NCBI GenBank assembly: GCA_036898135.1
Contig: CM072525.1
Span: 54,192,299 to 54,256,298, forward strand
Source of the DNA: Oncomelania hupensis
Taxonomy: Eukaryota > Mollusca > Gastropoda > Littorinimorpha > Pomatiopsidae
DNA: 64,000 nucleotides
Direction of reading: 5' to 3'
Shown: positions 45,860 to 55,998 of the stretch, one piece after another
How positions within the stretch are numbered: the first letter of the stretch is position 1
How the letters are laid out: each line of letters starts with the position of its first letter
Notes under the pieces: model-generated
Told to the model about the DNA's origin: nothing
The model's input: the letters and a program-made list of their open reading frames with translations, nothing else
The model's database searches: none
Program-made: the position numbers and the translations under genes

Positions 45860-46290
45860 TTCTCTTATTATTATTACTAGCTGTACTGTTTGTTTTTAAT
45901 GTAATTTTCTCTTATTATTATTACTAGCTGTACTGTTTGTTATAATGTAACTTTCTCTTATTAGTATTACTAGCTGTACTGTTTGTTATAATGTAACTTT
46001 CTCTTATTATTATTACTAGCTGTACTGTTTGTTATAATGTAACATCCTCTTATTATTATTATTATTATTATTATTACTAGCTGTACTGTTTGTTATAATG
46101 TAATTTTCTCTTATTATTATTACTAGCTGTACTGTTTGTTAAAATGTAATTTTCTCTTATTATTATTACTAGCTGTACTGTTTGTTATAATGTAATTTTA
46201 TCTTATTATTATTACTAGCTGTATTGTTTGTTATAATGTAATTTTCTCCTAGTATTATTACTAGCTGTATTAGTATATTGTTTCTCTTCC
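45860..46290 (+). repeat. 46-bp AT-rich minisatellite in intron 2
   Basis: About nine units of TAATGTAATTTTCTCTTATT followed by ATTATTACTAGCTGTACTGT, with some TTA-run expansion. Confidence 0.85.
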
Positions 46291-47870
46291 GTATATTATG
46301 ATGATGGTGATGATGGTTATCATTATAATCTGATTGCAGTTTATAATGCATGCTTGTAGGGACATTTTTATTAAAAGTAAAGAAAGAGATACTTGACATG
46401 GCAAACAAGATTTAAAGAAAAACTTGATGTTTATTTTTTGTTACAACATTTTTCAGTGCTTTAAAGCATAAAACAATAGTCTGCACATATTAGAAGTCAA
46501 TGTGTGCTCACTGACACAGAAATACAGACTATACCAATAAAGGAAAAAAAATAAAATGGCAAAAGTCATCAAGCAGTAAAACATGCAAATCTTTTACTGT
46601 CCTCATAAACATTCACACGGAATATTGTGTGCATTGTCCATCTACAATAAAATTGAATAATGTTAATACATAAATTAGTTAAAATTACGACAATGACGTT
46701 CACATCTCGGATATAAAAAATAAAAATCAACACATATACACACACCCACACCCACATACACGCTAATTAGTATCAAATCAAGCATGTCATCACAAAACTA
46801 CATGTATAATAATAAAACAGCTTTCTCTCCTCCTTCCCAATCTCTCTTCTAGCAGTCTCAACCCTCATTCACTTGATACAGGTACAAATAGTCTTCATTT
46901 CTGTCATAACTGTTCTGCAACCATGTGCATCAGTTGTCAATTGGAACAATGGGTTAATATGAGATTTAAAATAATATCAACATCGAGATAATAACAGCTC
47001 TAAAAACAATTACCACTTAGGGAAAAAGCTGTGACATGCAAAGTTACAATTAGGCTAATGTTACATTGAGCTATTTGGAGTTTTATTATACAGTTCGCAA
47101 TAAAAATATAAAATTACATAACAATACAATTTCAGAGAGCAAGTGGCCTATGACATATCTCATATACTTAAACAACCAAATGACAGTTTTGATAAACCAA
47201 ATTGACTGCATAATAAACAAACATGCGTGTGTTTAGTCACAACAGAATATAATAAAATATTTAGCACTAAAATGGGTAACAATTAAAAGTAACTATTTGA
47301 ATAAAGCATACAGACAGCGACAACAACATCAACAACGAGAATAATAATAAATTCATCTTCATCGGCAGACAAGACAAAGAGTGCAAGCATCCCTAGCGAC
47401 TTGTGAAAAGTGGCCAACACAATAAAAAATTAATTACTAAATGTATGCTCTGGAATTTAAAAAAAAAATTAAATCAGAATAATCCTAATCTTACATCTTT
47501 CTGTCTTAATTAGTTGACCGTTAAGGCTTGATTGAAGTGGGTTAGTAATTCAAGTAGGCCTAATTGTGTACAGCCTACTAAGTTATAATTTAGATCAGGA
47601 AACTTTGTAGCAACAACGGAAGAGCTAGATCTACAGTGAGCGTTGCACTATGATTACAGAAAAATAATCAAAAACAGGCATGTTAATCAGTGGTTTCTTT
47701 TTGTTGTACGTTTTATTCTAGCGGAGGGATCGAATAATCAGAATATATTAATTTGATGATGACCATCCGTTGTGAGATTGTCATTTTCACATCAACAACT
47801 GAACAAGAACAAGAAGACATACTACTTTACTAGTCTACTCAAATAAGCAAAAAATTCTTTTTTTGATTTC
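46291..47870. other. AT-rich intronic sequence, no gene seen
   Basis: No frame, tandem structure or known element recognised. If the THAP exon is real, later exons of that minus-strand gene could lie here, but I could not find them. Confidence 0.4.
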
Positions 47871-47877
47871 AACTGAC

Positions 47878-48017
47878 CTTTCCTCGTCTTTTGGATACTT
47901 GAAAAAGGACTTGCCAACACAAATTTTCTTGTATCTGGCATTAGAGCAACCAATAGCAGTGCAAAAATCGCCGCCGCGTTTCACACGATCTCCGTTTGGC
48001 TTTCTACCGCGGGCCAT
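47878..48017 (-). CDS. First exon of a THAP-domain protein
   Basis: From ATG 48017 the minus strand encodes MARGRKPNGDRVKRGG, then DFCTAIGCSNARYKK and GKSFFKYPKDEER. It ends at a consensus donor (GAAAG|GTCAGT, phase 2). The C-x4-C, the CSN signature and the F-x-YPKD block are the N-terminal half of the THAP zinc finger, a DNA-binding C2CH domain also found in P-element transposases. The invariant Trp and the closing C-x2-H would have to be in the next exon, which I cannot identify. The exon lies inside intron 2 of the plus-strand modular gene, in opposite orientation. It may be a small host gene or a domesticated or decayed transposon piece. An alternative ATG at 48026 adds three residues. 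Confidence 0.6.
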
Positions 48018-48267
48018 TTTTAACAAGCCGTCAAGAACAGATAACTCTCACTGCCGGCTCTCATTACCCCTTGAAGTTCACCCTCTTATTATCTATGCTC
48101 TTTGGTCAGATCCAATGCCATAACCTCCTATTTCACCTTCGACTGCAAGGAGATAAAGCAGATTGCCAACTATTTCTCTTTCATTCACGTCCTAACATTA
48201 TGACGTCAGAAATTATTTACCCCAATGAATAGCCAACAATTAGTCACTTAAAGTATGGAGTCCACAA

Positions 48268-48330
48268 TTACATTACATTACATGATTATTGCTTTAGGTC
48301 CAGCGGACTCTTCCGAGCCAAATCAGGACC
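48268..48330 (-). mobile_element. Short (about 60-bp) retroposon copy
   Basis: GGTCCAGCGGACTCTTCCGA and the following GCCAAATCAGGACC on the plus strand, preceded by the (TTACA)n tail and TGATTATTGCTTTA. No clear target duplication found. Confidence 0.65.
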
Positions 48331-48592
48331 GAACAACCCCTGATCCACATAAAAGATCTGTTGAAACAACCTAAGTGGTAAAACTGAAAGCTCTCCACCA
48401 GCCAGTGACTTTACAATAAAGACATCCCACGCAGGGGACGCTGAGGCTGTACTCTAATTTATGGAACCCCCGTTTACAAAAACAAAATAGAATACAAACA
48501 TCATTATATATTATCAACAAAACACATACATATAAAATGCGTACATTGCTAAATAATAACATCATAGGAAGCCATAGTTGACCACCTGGCAA

Positions 48593-48875
48593 AAAGCGTC
48601 CAATATTCCCAAGCTGATCCAACAGACCTCATACACAAATAAGGAGTCTTGTCCCAGAAGAGTTTTCAAGAAAAAAGGTAGGTGACTGGTCAAGCAAAGA
48701 AGAAGACAGTATTGATAGAAAGATAAAGATATAGATAAAGATTGATAGAACAGAGCAGGAATGAGAAAGAACAAATGAGAAAGACAGCGACAGTGGGAAT
48801 TTAAAGCACTAAATTTCCAGGAAGTGGGGATACTATTTATACTGAAACCCCCGGCACCCCAACGGGGGAACCACA
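48593..48875 (-). repeat. Dispersed repeat, copy 1 (second copy 52246-52500)
   Basis: AAGCGTCCAATATTCCCAAG through GAAACCCCCGGCACC is repeated nearly verbatim at 52246-52500. Short frames inside differ between copies, so I do not call it coding. Confidence 0.7.
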
Positions 48876-48961
48876 ATTAGAAGTCAGAATAGCCAAAAGG
48901 GTCTTTGCTCATAATAATTATAGTCTGACTTTGTGTTGTTATTACTGCAATGTATAGTTAT

Positions 48962-48971
48962 TATCATTCTT

Positions 48972-49040
<69 letters not shown>

Positions 49041-49135
49041 GTCGTTGTTGCTGTTTGATGATAATGATGATGATGATGATGATGATGATGGTGGTGACGA
49101 TGGTGATGATTGGTGTAAATAATTAAGACTGAAGG

Positions 49136-49215
<80 letters not shown>
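48962..49215. repeat. Trinucleotide microsatellites (TTC, TTA, GAT)
   Basis: (TTC)n and (TTA)n at about 48966-49040, (GAT)n at 49058-49090 and (TTA)n at 49135-49215. Confidence 0.9.
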
Positions 49216-49330
49216 CGTTACTGCTGTTTGATGGTTATGATGATAATAATAATGGTGATAATGGTGAAGATTGGTGGAAACCAGTAAAGTGAGAATTTGG
49301 GATTGGAAATGAAGATATTTATTTTGCCAT

Positions 49331-49914
49331 AGACTGCCGTTTTCCGTGGTGTAACTTTGTTTTACCACAGACAGTGGTGTTTAGTGGTATTACTTTGTTT
49401 TACCAGACTGTGGTGTTTAGTGGTATTACTTTGTTTTACCAGACTGTGGTGTTTAGTGGTATTACTTTGTTTTACCAGACTGTGGTGTTTAGTGGTATTA
49501 CTTTGTTTTAACACAGACTGTGGTGTTTAGTGGTATTACTTTGTTTTACCAGACTGTGGTGTTTAGTGGTATTTGTTTTACCAGACTGTGGTGTTTAGTG
49601 GTATTACTTTGTTTTAACACAGACTGTGGTGTTTAGTGGTATTACTTTGTTTTAACACAGACTGTGGTGTTTAGTGGTATTACTTTGTTTTAACACAGAC
49701 TGTGGTGTTTAGTGGTATTACTTTGTTTTACCAGACTGTGGTGTTTAGTGGTATTTGTTTTACCAGACTGTGGTGTTTAGTGGTATTACTTTGTTTTACC
49801 AGACTGTGGTGTTTAGTGGTATTACTTTGTTTTAACACAGACTGTGGTGTTTAGTGGTATTTCTTTATTTTTGCCACAGACTGTGGTGCTCAGTGGTGTT
49901 GTTTATTTTGCCAG
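49331..49914 (+). repeat. 36-bp minisatellite leading into exon 3, with acceptor copies
   Basis: About 16 units of ACTGTGGTGTTTAGTGGTAT followed by TACTTTGTTTTACCAG. Each unit ends in a strong acceptor-like TTTGTTTTACCAG. The first unit (ACTGCCGTTTTCCGTGG near 49331-49350) is closest to the exon 3 start (ATTGCCGTGTTCAAGGA), suggesting the array grew from the exon edge. Confidence 0.85.
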
Positions 49915-49995
49915 GGATTGCCGTGTTCAAGGAATGTGACCCTAAAAAAACAGATTGCATAAATGGCGCTGTGTGCGACTCCGACTTTCGATGTC
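49915..49995 (+). CDS. Exon 3 in window, four-Cys module
   Basis: The 81-nt exon (27 codons) is phase 1-1, with acceptor TTTATTTTGCCAG and donor GTAAGT. It encodes IAVFKECDPKKTDC, then INGAVC, DSDFRC: spacing C-x6-C-x5-C-x5-C, matching exon 4 exactly in length and cysteine positions. This symmetry allows the module to be skipped or duplicated without shifting the frame. The downstream (CAT)n repeat (about 50003-50080) would read as poly-His if the intron were translated, which argues that the donor at 49996 is used. Same gene as the exons at 34038, 45389, 59003 and 63597. Confidence 0.75.
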
Positions 49996-50002
49996 GTAAG
50001 TG

Positions 50003-50902
50003 TCATCATCATCGTCATCGCCATCATCCCATCATCGTCGTCAGTAGTCATCATCATAAACATCATCATGATCATCACATGGACAACAACTTGTTTGATG
50101 GGAGTCTTATAGGAGTTTTTCCTTGTTTGTAAGTTGAACGTCTTCGTAGACAGTTGTCTATAGTGGAGAGTCCTATGTGAGTGAAACCAAGTGGACGAGA
50201 TAGGTTTAAACAAGGCCTATAAGAACAACATAGACCAAAAGAAAACAAAGTCAAATTTTATTAATAAGAGAAAGAAGTTTATTTTTATGAATATAAACCA
50301 TGAAAATCAAATCTCTCCAAAAAATAAATGACAAGTGACAAATGACCCGCCACGCCCCTGCACACCCACAACTGAGGTCGGGGATAAAAATCTGTGATCT
50401 CTAGACTCTTAGATTTTACACTCTGCTTGCTCTCAAAAAAACGCAAGACCCCAAACATTTCTTTGGTAAAATAAATAAAATAAAAATGATAATTACCTGG
50501 CACAAAATGAATTGAAACGGCAACTAGATACAGATCTACCGAACTGCGATCATATTTGGTTGCGTTCTGTCGTTTTTCTCATCCGTTTTTGGGCAAAACC
50601 ATTCGTTCAAATTCAAAACAACGATCTAAGGAGGGGGGAAACATTAGATCTAAAATAAACTGAAAATGTTTTAAAACCAATTCAACTCCTTATTATTAAT
50701 TCTGACATACATTTTGAAATATGAAATGAAACTTTAATCATTCCCAAACCTCAAATTTGTTGTTGTTTTTTCTTAATTTTAATGAAACTGACATAATAAT
50801 GTTTTTTTTAAACCACCCCTATTTCCAAAATCAAGAATCCCGGCCACAAAGAGTGATAATACTAATAGAAAATAAACCCGAAAGTACGCGAGCGTTGGTT
50901 GC
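50003..50902. other. Intron 3 start: (CAT)n repeat, one 66-bp unit, then AT-rich sequence
   Basis: (CAT)n-like sequence to about 50085; a single copy of the 66-bp unit (TTTTTCCTTGTTTGTAAGTT) at 50117-50180; the remainder has no recognisable feature. Confidence 0.6.
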
Positions 50903-51460
50903 TTCCCTTATGCCACATGAGGTTTTTCCTTGTTTGTAAGTTGAGCGTCCTCTGAGACAGTTGTCTATAGTGGAGAGTCCTATGTGAGTTTTTCCTTGTT
51001 TGTAAGTTGAGCGTCCTCTGAGACAGTTGTCTATAGTGGAGAGTCCTATATAAGTTTTTCCTTGTTTGTAAGTTGAGCGTCCTCTGAGACAGTTGTCTAT
51101 AGTGGAGAGTCCTATGTGAGTTTTTCCTTGTTTATAAGTTGAGCGTCCTCGGAGACAGTTGTCTATAGTGGAGAGTCCTATGTAAGTTTTTCCTTGTTTG
51201 TAAGTTGAGCGTCCTCGCAGACAGTTGTCTATAGTGGAGAGTCCAATGTGAGCTTTTCCTTGTTTGTAAATTGAGCGTCCTCGCAGACAGTTGTCTATAG
51301 TGGAGAGTCCTATGTGAGTTTTTCCTTGTTTGTGAGTTCAGCGTCCTCAGAGACAGTTGTCTATAGTGGAGAGTCCTATGTGAGCTTTTTCTTGTTTGTG
51401 AGTTGAGCATCCTCAGAGACAGTGGTCTATAGTGGAGAATCATATGTGAGCTTTTGACTC
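50903..51460 (+). repeat. 66-bp minisatellite in intron 3
   Basis: About eight units of TTTTTCCTTGTTTGTAAGTT followed by GAGCGTCCTC...GACAGTTGTCTATAGTGGAG. An isolated unit lies at 50117-50180, next to exon 3. Confidence 0.85.
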
Positions 51461-52245
51461 ACATGCAGAGCCATGCGAGTCTATGTACTCACTCAAAAAG
51501 TTGATTTCAAGATTTGTGCAAATCTGTGCAAGATGAGTCGTAAATTGTCCAAAATGACATCTAAAAGAAATGTCCCTCTGTCCGCAAGTCTGTCTGTGCA
51601 AAACTTGCAAGTGGATTAATATCTCAGACTACTTCAACTATCATAACCAAACTTGGTAAGATGATGTATACCCAGGAGAACTCAAAAATGGCGAGTGAAT
51701 GAACGACTTGACTTTAAGGTTAAGTTCACAGGGCTAAGAAATGTTAGTGAAAACATGAAAATGTGTCCACAATTTTCACTTTTTGTCTAGGTTATTAATA
51801 TTGAACATGTGATTCTTTGAGGCATGATAGATATCAACGAGACACACATACTTTACAAATTTGATCAACCTCACTCTATTCCAAGGTCAATGTCACTGAA
51901 GCTGTCCTAAGTCGGTTAGTAGAGGACCCTAAACTATGAGAGATATAAAGGTCAAACTTGTATTTATGGATCATAGATCGATCATTCATATATGTTTGGT
52001 TTTCGCTTTGATCTTGAAGATCAAGATCATTTTAGGCCTTGCAAAAAGTGTTTTAAAATAGGTCATCGTACAGTGCAATGGCTGTTTATTTAACCCATAG
52101 TATGCAACAATATTGGATTGCTTTATCAGACATACATGAGAGGTTATGTGAGGGTCAAGTTCACTGAAGGTCAAGGTCATCCAAATGGCAACGTTTTTTG
52201 TCATAATACAATTTTTGTTGTACTTTTTTATATTACATAAAAAGA
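51461..52245 (+). repeat. Dispersed repeat with AAGGTCAAGGTC motifs, copy 2
   Basis: Counterpart of 23584-24240 (see shared blocks there). Here it abuts the second dispersed repeat at 52246 and is followed by the hAT/SINE nest. Confidence 0.65.
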
Positions 52246-52500
52246 AAGCGTCCAATACTCCCAAGCTGATCCAACAGACCTCATACACAAACAAGGAGTC
52301 TTGTCCAGGAAGAGTTTTCAAGAAAAAAGGTAGGTCATTGATCTAGCGAAGAAGAAGATAGTATAGCAGAGTGATAGGACAGAGCAGGAATGGGAAAGAG
52401 CAAATGAGGAAGACAGCGACAGTGGGAATTTAAAGCACTAAATTTCCAGAAAGTGGGGATACTATTTATACTGAAACCCCCGGCACTCCAACGGGGGTAC
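52246..52500 (-). repeat. Dispersed repeat, copy 2 of 48593-48875
   Basis: Near-verbatim repeat of AGACCTCATACACAAA through GAAACCCCCGGCACTCC, with a few substitutions and small indels. Confidence 0.7.
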
Positions 52501-52673
52501 TGTTGCCGCAGTGAATCGGTCATGCCTATAAAGGAAAGACAGGTTTTCAACTGGGGCTTTCACTTTTCCCTTTATAGGTTAAAACAATCTACAGTGGCAA
52601 GATTGCTCATGACCCCAAGGGGTGTCCAATTGGGCATGGAGTGTGCACATATTTAATTTGATATATAATAACG

Positions 52674-52730
52674 TGTACGTATGTATGTATGTATGTATGT
52701 ATGTATGTGTGCATGTATGTATGTATAAGA
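52674..52730. repeat. (GTAT)n microsatellite
   Basis: ACGTATGTATGTATGTATGT and continuing imperfect GTAT units. Confidence 0.85.
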
Positions 52731-52893
52731 AGAATGACAATCTGTATTGAATATAAAATTTATAAATAAATAAAAGAAAACATACTTAGGATAAATTATA
52801 CCAAAGGAGACTAATTCAGGTAATTAATTTGTATCTGTCTGAACTTAGCAAAGAACTGTAAGAAGGTTCCGGCATATGTATGCTCTAGAACAG

Positions 52894-53335
52894 AGGCATG
52901 TTGGTCTAATGGTAGTGCTTTGGCTTGCGGATCTGAAAGTCCCGGGTTCGAGCCCTGTCCGGGCCATTGTGTTGTGTCCCTGGGAAAGACACTTTACTCC
53001 CGTTTCCTACTCCTTCGGAGGAGAGTATAAACCGAGGTCTAGTCTGTGTGTCGCATACATTCCATCATAACGGACTTTAAAGACGCTGACGCTCATGTCC
53101 TAGACGGGTGCGTGCCGGTAACAAGAACACACCCAACATGCACTTGGTACTTCTCCCCGATCCCTGGCTAGCCAGGATAGTGCTCAGTTGTCCGGGCGTC
53201 AGACCATGCGCCCCAAGGCTGCGGGTGGGCGTATCGGGCGGTTTGAGTTAGATCCTGTATCGGCCAGCGCCTAGAGTCTTGTCAAGTACGCGAGATAAGT
53301 GCGCTATAAAAATCCTCAATAATAATAACAATAAT
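52894..53335 (+). mobile_element. tRNA-derived SINE B inserted in the hAT MITE
   Basis: The head has A-box TGGTCTAATGGTAGTG and B-box GGGTTCGAGCCC. The body holds TTGTGTCCCTGGGAAAGACA and the 3' end GCGCTATAAAAATCCTCAAT followed by an (AAT)n tail. The direct repeat AACAG (52889-52893 and 53336-53340) is the target duplication. A 5'-truncated copy is at 58706-58970. Confidence 0.8.
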
Positions 53336-53414
53336 AACAGGGGTGCCCAAAACGTCGATCGCGATCGACCGTTCGATCGGTAAGTTCCTGTTAGTAGATC
53401 GCGAAGCATTTTTT

Positions 53415-53429
53415 AAAAATTGACTTCAG

Positions 53430-53525
<96 letters not shown>

Positions 53526-53540
53526 CTGAAGTCAATTTTT
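53415..53540. repeat. Palindrome with (TA)n core inside the hAT MITE
   Basis: Arms AAAAATTGACTTCAGCC and GGCTGAAGTCAATTTTT (17 bp, perfect) flank a roughly 90-bp (TA)n run, giving a self-complementary tract of about 125 bp. Confidence 0.85.
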
Positions 53541-53646
53541 TTGTATTGTATATGTTTTGTATTTTTGTGGTAGGTAGATCATTTTGTCTTGGTCATTTTA
53601 TAAGTAGATCGCATGCTGGAAAACTGTGGATACCCCTGCTCTAGAA

Positions 53647-54024
53647 CCAATATTAGAGTCTTCTTTTCGAAGTTTCCCCACCCCCCCCCCCCCCTCGTCG
53701 TCTTATATGATAACATTACGTAATGGTGGTGTAATTTAATATCAACTGAATACATATATGCCTGTGACTGTTTCACTGTGTATATGTGTTATAGTTTTTA
53801 GCAAACAGTAATATGTGTTTTGGGCTAGGTCCCTATTCTTTGCACCTTTCCGTAATAATACAAGATCAGTCCTATATAGGTCTAACACATCGAAGGACTT
53901 TAAACAACAGATCATCTTAATCATAATCATATTCCAGCATGCTTTTTTTTAATCCCACAGACTGGCACAGAGACTCCATGATTGAAGTGAAGATGTTGCA
54001 GATGACTTTAATAATAATAATAAC

Positions 54025-54117
<93 letters not shown>

Positions 54118-54369
54118 TCATCTACCAATGTGTCAGTGGCAACTGTTACCGCGTTACCGTCGAAGGCAGCAGCGTATTTTATAGACAAGTTCATTTGTGT
54201 ACTAAAGGCATTGTTGAAGAGCTTTAAAGTCATTACTGCATGTCTGCTTGGTGGAATATCATCAAATAGCCTCATCTCTATTGGTTCGAAACAATTACAT
54301 TACAGAACATTAGCATTTGAGCGCCATTTCCCAGTTGTTTATTATATAGGTATAATATTAGGCCTACAT
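53647..54369. other. Intronic sequence with poly-C and (AAT)n
   Basis: A poly-C run near 53675-53693 and a long (AAT)n microsatellite at about 54009-54117. No gene recognised. Confidence 0.6.
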
Positions 54370-54374
54370 ACATA

Positions 54375-54530
54375 TATTACATCCATCCATCCATCCATCC
54401 ATCCATCCATTCATACATACATCCATTCATACATACATAGGGATAATATTACATACATATATTACATACATACATACATACATCCTTCCATCCATCCATC
54501 CAAACATACATACATAGGGATAATATTACA
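54375..54530. repeat. (CATC)n/(CATA)n microsatellite
   Basis: Runs of CATCCATCCATC and CATACATACATA with two copies of AGGGATAATATTACATACA. Confidence 0.85.
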
Positions 54531-54549
54531 TACAAACAACGATTTATAT

Positions 54550-54960
54550 TTGGGGCGTACAGTTAGGCAGGGGGGCGTCCATTTAGGCTTCTATGTCAGA
54601 CCCAATTGGACCCCGGCGTCCATATAGGCAGGGGCGTCCAATTAGGCTTATATGTCAGACCCAATTGGACGCCGGCGTCCAAATAGGCAGGGGCGTTGTT
54701 GTTGTTGTTGTTTGTAGATTATAGTCACACGACACTTTCGCATATAGGTGACTACTGGACCGATTTATATTGACACCAGCGGGCCAGTTGTTGGTAAAGG
54801 GGAAAATAATATGATCACACGTTGACCAATCCGGGATTCGAACCAGCGACCTTTCGGTTACTAGCAAGACGCTCTTACCAACTGAGCTACCCGGCCCCTC
54901 GCAGGGGCGTCCAATTAGGCCTGCACAAATGTTTCCAGTGAAAAGTGAATGTTGTTCGTG
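54550..54960 (+). repeat. About 60-bp GC-richer minisatellite, interrupted by SINE A
   Basis: Units GGCAGGGGCGTCCAATTAGG followed by CTTATATGTCAGACCCAATT and GGACGCCGGCGTCC occur about three times before and once after the SINE at 54696-54900. Confidence 0.8.
54696..54900 (-). mobile_element. tRNA-derived SINE A, intact copy with 9-bp target duplication
   Basis: The 205-bp element on the minus strand starts GAGGGGCCGGGTAGCTCAG (tRNA-like, B-box GGTTCGAATCC) and ends in ATAATCTACAAACAACAACA, a (CAA)n tail. It is flanked by GCAGGGGCG (54687-54695 and 54901-54909). Confidence 0.9.
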
Positions 54961-55132
54961 TGGTATGTTCAGACTAATGTACGTTTTGCAAGATGGAATG
55001 CTGTTATCAGACTGACGCACTATTGCATAAACCATTGCTTAGCTGAGAAAGACGACTTAACTTGGGCTTTAATGATTTCCTCCACTGAAGAGTGCCAATA
55101 TGGCGATGTGAAGAATAGTGTTTCGATGTGCG

Positions 55133-55330
55133 ATGAGGCGATGCATGAGGAGAGAACGAGATTTTCGGGATCGTCAGAATCCGTTCGATAGTTATGATGA
55201 TGTTGATATTGTATCAGCGTTATCGCTTCAAACGTGATCAAATTGTTTACATTTGTGAAATCATTGCTGACGATAGCGATCACCCAGTGTCTCGCAAGGG
55301 AGGTTTGCCACCTATCATACAACTGATGAC
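55133..55330 (+). pseudogene. Harbinger-type transposase N-terminal fragment
   Basis: From 55133 the frame reads MRRCMRRERDFRDRQNPFDS then YDDVDIV. After a one-base shift near 55195 another frame continues YQRYRFKRDQIVYICEIIAD then RKGGLPPIIQ. The RDR-NPFD-YDD followed by a (R)YRF-R--I-YI motif and the LPP block are typical of the N-terminus of HARBI1-like transposases. The DDE nuclease domain is absent, so this is a dead fragment. Confidence 0.65.
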
Positions 55331-55439
55331 TCCTCCACCCACCACTCTGCAGCATCCTGTGGCCCACCTCCCGTCGGCATTCGCTTCTGCTGGCTTTGCC
55401 AACTAATGGCCTCCTGTTTCATATTGCTCTACTTCTTTT

Positions 55440-55693
55440 TCTCTGTGTCCCATTCCAGGATGCAGGAACCGCGAGCATTGACTTCCTCAGTTATTTTCTG
55501 CCACAGTTCGTTTTTCTTTTTGGCTGTGCACGTTGGTGACAAAGATCCAAACAGCATGTTTTTTTTCTTTCTCTCCGACATAAGTGATTAGACAACGGAT
55601 TTTAGCGTCGCTCCAGTTCACTGATCTATCTTTCTTTACACTCACTTTCACGTTCCCACTCTCCGCCATAGGCCTACTTGCACTTCGACTCAT
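55440..55693 (-). pseudogene. Myb/SANT-like DNA-binding protein N-terminus of Harbinger type
   Basis: The minus strand from about 55663 encodes NVKVSVKKDRSVNWSDAKIR then CLITYVGEK. After a shift in the A-rich run near 55570 it continues KKNELWQKITEEVNARGSC. This is the Myb/SANT-like domain (W-S-D start, LWQ-I-EEVNA middle) that PIF/Harbinger elements encode beside their transposase to bind transposon ends. It faces the transposase fragment convergently. A stop follows at about 55430, and the C-terminal half is missing. Confidence 0.65.
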
Positions 55694-55854
55694 CGCAAAA
55701 AATGCGAGCGAGCTTTGTCATTGGTCAATATACGCACGTTTCCGCCACGAACCACGTACGATAAAAATAGACGGGCTTAACCTACTTCTCAGCTAAGCAA
55801 ACCGTTAAGTAGCCTCGTGCACACCGCTGGCCTGTTTAATCACGAGCTTAGCTG

Positions 55855-55998
55855 AGCAAATGTTAGGCTTAAGCTAGGCGATGTAAGCAAGGGAAATAAG
55901 TACTGTTATGCAGGTTTCAATCTTAGGCTTAAGCTAGGCGATGTAAGCAAGGGAAATAAGTACTCTTATGCAGGTTTCAATCTTAGGCTTAAGCTAGG
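55855..55998 (+). repeat. 60-bp minisatellite, left part
   Basis: Units TTAGGCTTAAGCTAGGCGAT followed by GTAAGCAAGGGAAATAAGTA and CTGTTATGCAGGTTTCAATC. Continues at 57412-57575 after the solo LTR. Confidence 0.85.

Larger units (their letters stand above)
52891..53638. mobile_element. hAT-type MITE with perfect 8-bp target duplication, split by SINE B
   Basis: Joining CAG (52891-52893) to GGGTGCCCAAAACG (from 53341) gives a hAT-type end CAGGGGTGCCC, matched at the right by GGATACCCCTG (ending 53638). Flanks are identical octamers CTCTAGAA (52883-52890 and 53639-53646), fitting the hAT preference for nTCTAGAn. The MITE itself is about 300 bp with no transposase. Confidence 0.85.
55037..55798. 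mobile_element. PIF/Harbinger-type deletion derivative
   Basis: Inverted 13-mers GCTTAGCTGAGAA (55037-55049) and TTCTCAGCTAAGC (55786-55798) enclose a transposase N-terminus on the plus strand and a Myb/SANT-like gene piece on the minus strand. These are the two proteins PIF/Harbinger elements encode. No TTA/TAA-type target duplication was evident at these exact ends, so the outer limits may lie slightly outside. Confidence 0.6.

Noticed and set aside
52905..52975. Functional tRNA gene
   Set aside because: A- and B-box are present but this is the 5' part of SINE B with target duplication and (AAT)n tail.
49123..54275. Poly-Ile and poly-Leu frames at 49123-49368 and 53939-54275
   Set aside because: Read-through of (TTA)n and (AAT)n microsatellites.
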